From NCBI GenBank assembly GCA_032622095.1, contig CP136069.1, positions 9,628,036 to 9,692,035 of the forward strand: a stretch of 64,000 bases of DNA. The letters run 5' to 3'. The stretch comes from Siphonodentalium dalli (lineage: Eukaryota; Mollusca; Scaphopoda; Gadilida; Siphonodentaliidae). The translations under genes and the position numbers were made by a program. Of this stretch, positions 61,601 to 64,000 are shown piece by piece (the stretch's first letter is position 1; the number at the start of each line of letters is the position of its first letter). Under the pieces are notes generated by a model. That model was not told the DNA's origin, ran no database searches, and worked only from the letters and a program-made list of their open reading frames with translations.

Positions 61601-64000
61601 AAATGACTCGTTCCCATCTACATTCCAATATCAACAGCCATGACAAATTTTATGATGATCAGACTAAAGGTACGACCTGTAGCCCGTGCTAAAGGATTTA
61701 GTCATACAAAGAGTAAAATACAAGATGGCTGATGGCGGCCATGTTTTTTGGCCGAATGACCCCAAAATGACTCGTTCCCATCTACATGTCATTATTAACA
61801 TTTTTGACAAATTTTATGATGATCAGACGAAAAGTAGGACCTGTAGCCCGTGCTAAAGAATTTAGTTATACAAAGAGTAAAATCCAAGATGGCTGCTGGC
61901 GACCATGTTTTTTGGCCGAATGACCCCAAAATGACTCGTTCCCATCTACATGTCATTATTAACATTCTTGACAAATTTTATGATGATCAGACTAAAAGTA
62001 CGATCTGTAGCCCGTGCTAAAGAATTTAGTCATACGAAGAGTAAAATACAAGATGGCTGCTGGTGGCCATGTTTTTCGGCCGAATGACTCCAAAATGACT
62101 CGTTCCCATCTACATGTGATTATTAACATTCTTGACAAATTTTATGATGATCAGACTAAAATTAGGACCTGTAGCCCGCGCTAAAGAATTTAGTCATACA
62201 AAGAGTAAATCCAAGATGGCTGCTGGCGGCCATATTTTTTTGCCGAATGACCCCAAAATTACTCGTTCCCATCTAAATGTCAATATTATGATCCATGACA
62301 AATTTCATGATGATCAGACGAACTGTACGACCTGTGGCCCGTGCTAATGGATTAAATTTTGAAATCCAAGATGGCCGCTGGCGGCCATGTTTTTTGTCCG
62401 AATGACCCCAAAATGCCTCGTTCCCATTTACATTCCAATTTTAACAGCCATGACAAATTTTATGATGATCAGACTAAAGGTACGAGCTGTAGCCCGTGCT
62501 AAAGGATTTAGTCATACAAAGAGTAAAATCCAAGATGGCTGCTGGCGGCCATGTTTTTTTGCCAAATAACCCCAAAATTACTCGTTCCCATCTACATGTC
62601 AATATTAACATCCATGACAAATTTCATGATGATCAGACAAACAGTACGAACTGTGGCCGGTGCTAATGGATTACATTTTTAAATGCAAGATGGCTGCTGG
62701 CGGCCATCTTTTTAGTCCGAATGACCCCAAAATGACTCGTTCCCATCTACATTCCAATTTCAACAGCCATGACAAATTTTATGATGATCAGACTAAATGT
62801 ACGACCTGTAGCCCGTGCTAAAGGATTTAGTCATACAAAGAGTAAAATCCAAGATGGCTGCTGGCAGCCATGTTTTTTGACCGAATGACCCCAAAATTAC
62901 TCGTTCCCATCTTCATGTCATTATTAACATTCATGACAAATTTTGTGATGATCAGACTAAAGGTACGACCTGTAGCCCTTGCTAAAGGATTTAGTCATAC
63001 AAAGAGTAAAATCCAAAATGGCTGCTGACGACCATGTTTTTCGGCCGAATGACCCCAAAATGACTCATTCCCATCTAAATTCCAATTTGAACAGCCATGA
63101 CAAATTTTATGATGATCAGACTAAATGTACGACCTGTAGCCCGTGCTAAAGGATTTAGTCATACAAAGAGTAAAATCCAAGATGGCTGCTGGAAGCCATG
63201 TTTTTTGAACGAATGACCCCAAAATGACTCGTTCCCATCTACATATCATTATTAACAACCATGACAAATTTTATAATGATCAGACTAAAGGTACGACCTG
63301 TAGCCCGTGCTAAAGAATTTAGTCATACAAAGAGTAAAATCCAAGATGGCTGCTGGCGGCCATGTTTTTTGGCCAAATAACCCCAAAATTACTCGTTCCC
63401 ATCTACATGTCAATATTAACATCCATGACAAATTTCATGATGATCAGACAAACAGTACGAACTGTGGCCGGTGCTAATGGATTACATTTTTAAATGCAAG
63501 ATGGCTGATGGCGGCCATCTTTTTAGTCCGAATGACCCCAAAATGACTCTTTCCCATCTACATTCCAATTTGAACAGCCATGACAAATTTTATGATGAGA
63601 AGACAAAATGTACGACCTGTAGCCCGTGCTAAAGGATTTAGTCATACAAAGAGTAAAATCCAAGATGGCTGCTGGCAGCCATGTTTTTTGACCGAATGAC
63701 CCCAAAATGACTCGTTCCCATCTACATGTCATTATTAACATTCATGACAAATTTTATGATCATCAGACTAAAGGTACGACCTGTAGCCCTTGCTAAAGGA
63801 TTTAGTCATACAAAGAGTAAAATCCAAAATGGCTGCTGGCGACCATGTTTTTCGGCCGAATGACCCCAAAATTACTCGTTCCCATTTACATGTCAATATT
63901 ATCATCCATGACAAATTTCATGATGATCAGACAAACAGTACAACCTGTGGCCCGTGCTGATGGATTAAATTTTGAAATCCAAGATGGCCACTGGCGGCCA
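58664..64000. repeat. Tandem array, 155-164-bp monomers with CCAAGATGGC core
   Basis: About 33 monomers running off the right edge, all in one orientation. Each has (C/A)AAGATGGCTGCTGGCGGCC, a TTTTTGGCCGAATGACCCC-like block, ACTCGTTCCCATCTACAT, CATGACAAATTT and ATGATGATCAGAC. Two joining types exist: GGATTTAGTCATACAAAGAG (about 164 bp) and GGATTAAATTTTGAAATCC or GGATTACATTTTTAAATGC (about 155 bp). Measured core spacings are 163, 162, 155, 164, 164, 164, 155, 164. Short ORFs (for example at 59,171, 59,499, 62,132, 62,387 and 63,523) read the same repeat in different monomers and are not genes. Confidence 0.96.
59488..61401. repeat. 638-bp higher-order repeat, three copies
   Basis: The CCAAAATGGCTGCTGGCGACC monomer variant is at 60,126, 60,764 and 61,402, and the TTTTTAAATGCAAGATGG variant at 59,798, 60,436 and 61,074, each pair 638 bp apart (monomers of 164+155+155+164). 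The two copies between 60,126 and 61,401 are almost identical; the first copy and later sequence diverge. The variant returns at 62,696 and 63,498, an 802-bp gap (638 plus one monomer). Confidence 0.9.

Noticed and set aside
59171-63741. Family of similar short ORFs (SHTKSK and IMIRLK peptides)
   Set aside because: Each is a reading of one or two monomers of the right-hand tandem array; they end at random stops and lack starts in common.

Overview
The window is animal nuclear DNA, AT-rich and dominated by repeats, with one recognisable gene: a RAPGEF1 (C3G) type Rap1 guanine-nucleotide exchange factor on the minus strand, cut into short exons with GT-AG borders. The short introns, the abundance of MITEs, the dispersed repeats ending in GGACGGACGG-like runs and the CCAAGATGGC repeats look like a marine invertebrate. 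I would guess a mollusc or other lophotrochozoan, but that rests on memory of similar repeats and is unchecked.

Layout. Positions 1-43,777 are one uninterrupted satellite array of 46-bp and 52-bp monomers (roughly 890 copies), running off the left edge. From 43,778 to 58,663 lies the gene-bearing part: five minus-strand exons or exon pieces (order of translation 56.6 kb, 52.5 kb, 50.9 kb, 49.1 kb, 46.9 kb) in introns packed with seven copies of one MITE family, five of a second (TA target), two TTAA-flanked piggyBac-like elements, GACGG-tailed repeats and several minisatellites. From 58,664 to the right edge is a second tandem array with a monomer of about 155-164 bp and a 638-bp higher-order period.

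How it fits together. The last exon seen (46,845-46,923) stops in the middle of the CDC25 catalytic domain, and I find no continuation between it and the satellite. The gene's 3' exons, if they exist, must therefore lie left of the window, which would place the whole 43.8-kb satellite in an intron. By the same logic the second array lies in an upstream intron if the 56.6-kb exon belongs to the gene. Four of the five exons have their 3' splice site copied one or more times just upstream, as part of a tandem repeat. The copy of the gene shows signs of damage: a 1.3-kb TTAA element sits inside the 56.6-kb exon, the middle of the REM domain is absent where it should be, with incompatible splice phases, and a normally conserved Trp at an exon junction is encoded as Cys. 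It may be a live gene with heavy intron load, a decaying copy, or partly an assembly artefact.

No tRNA, rRNA, CRISPR, viral or bacterial-type genes were seen. Most ORFs in the window are chance readings of repeats.
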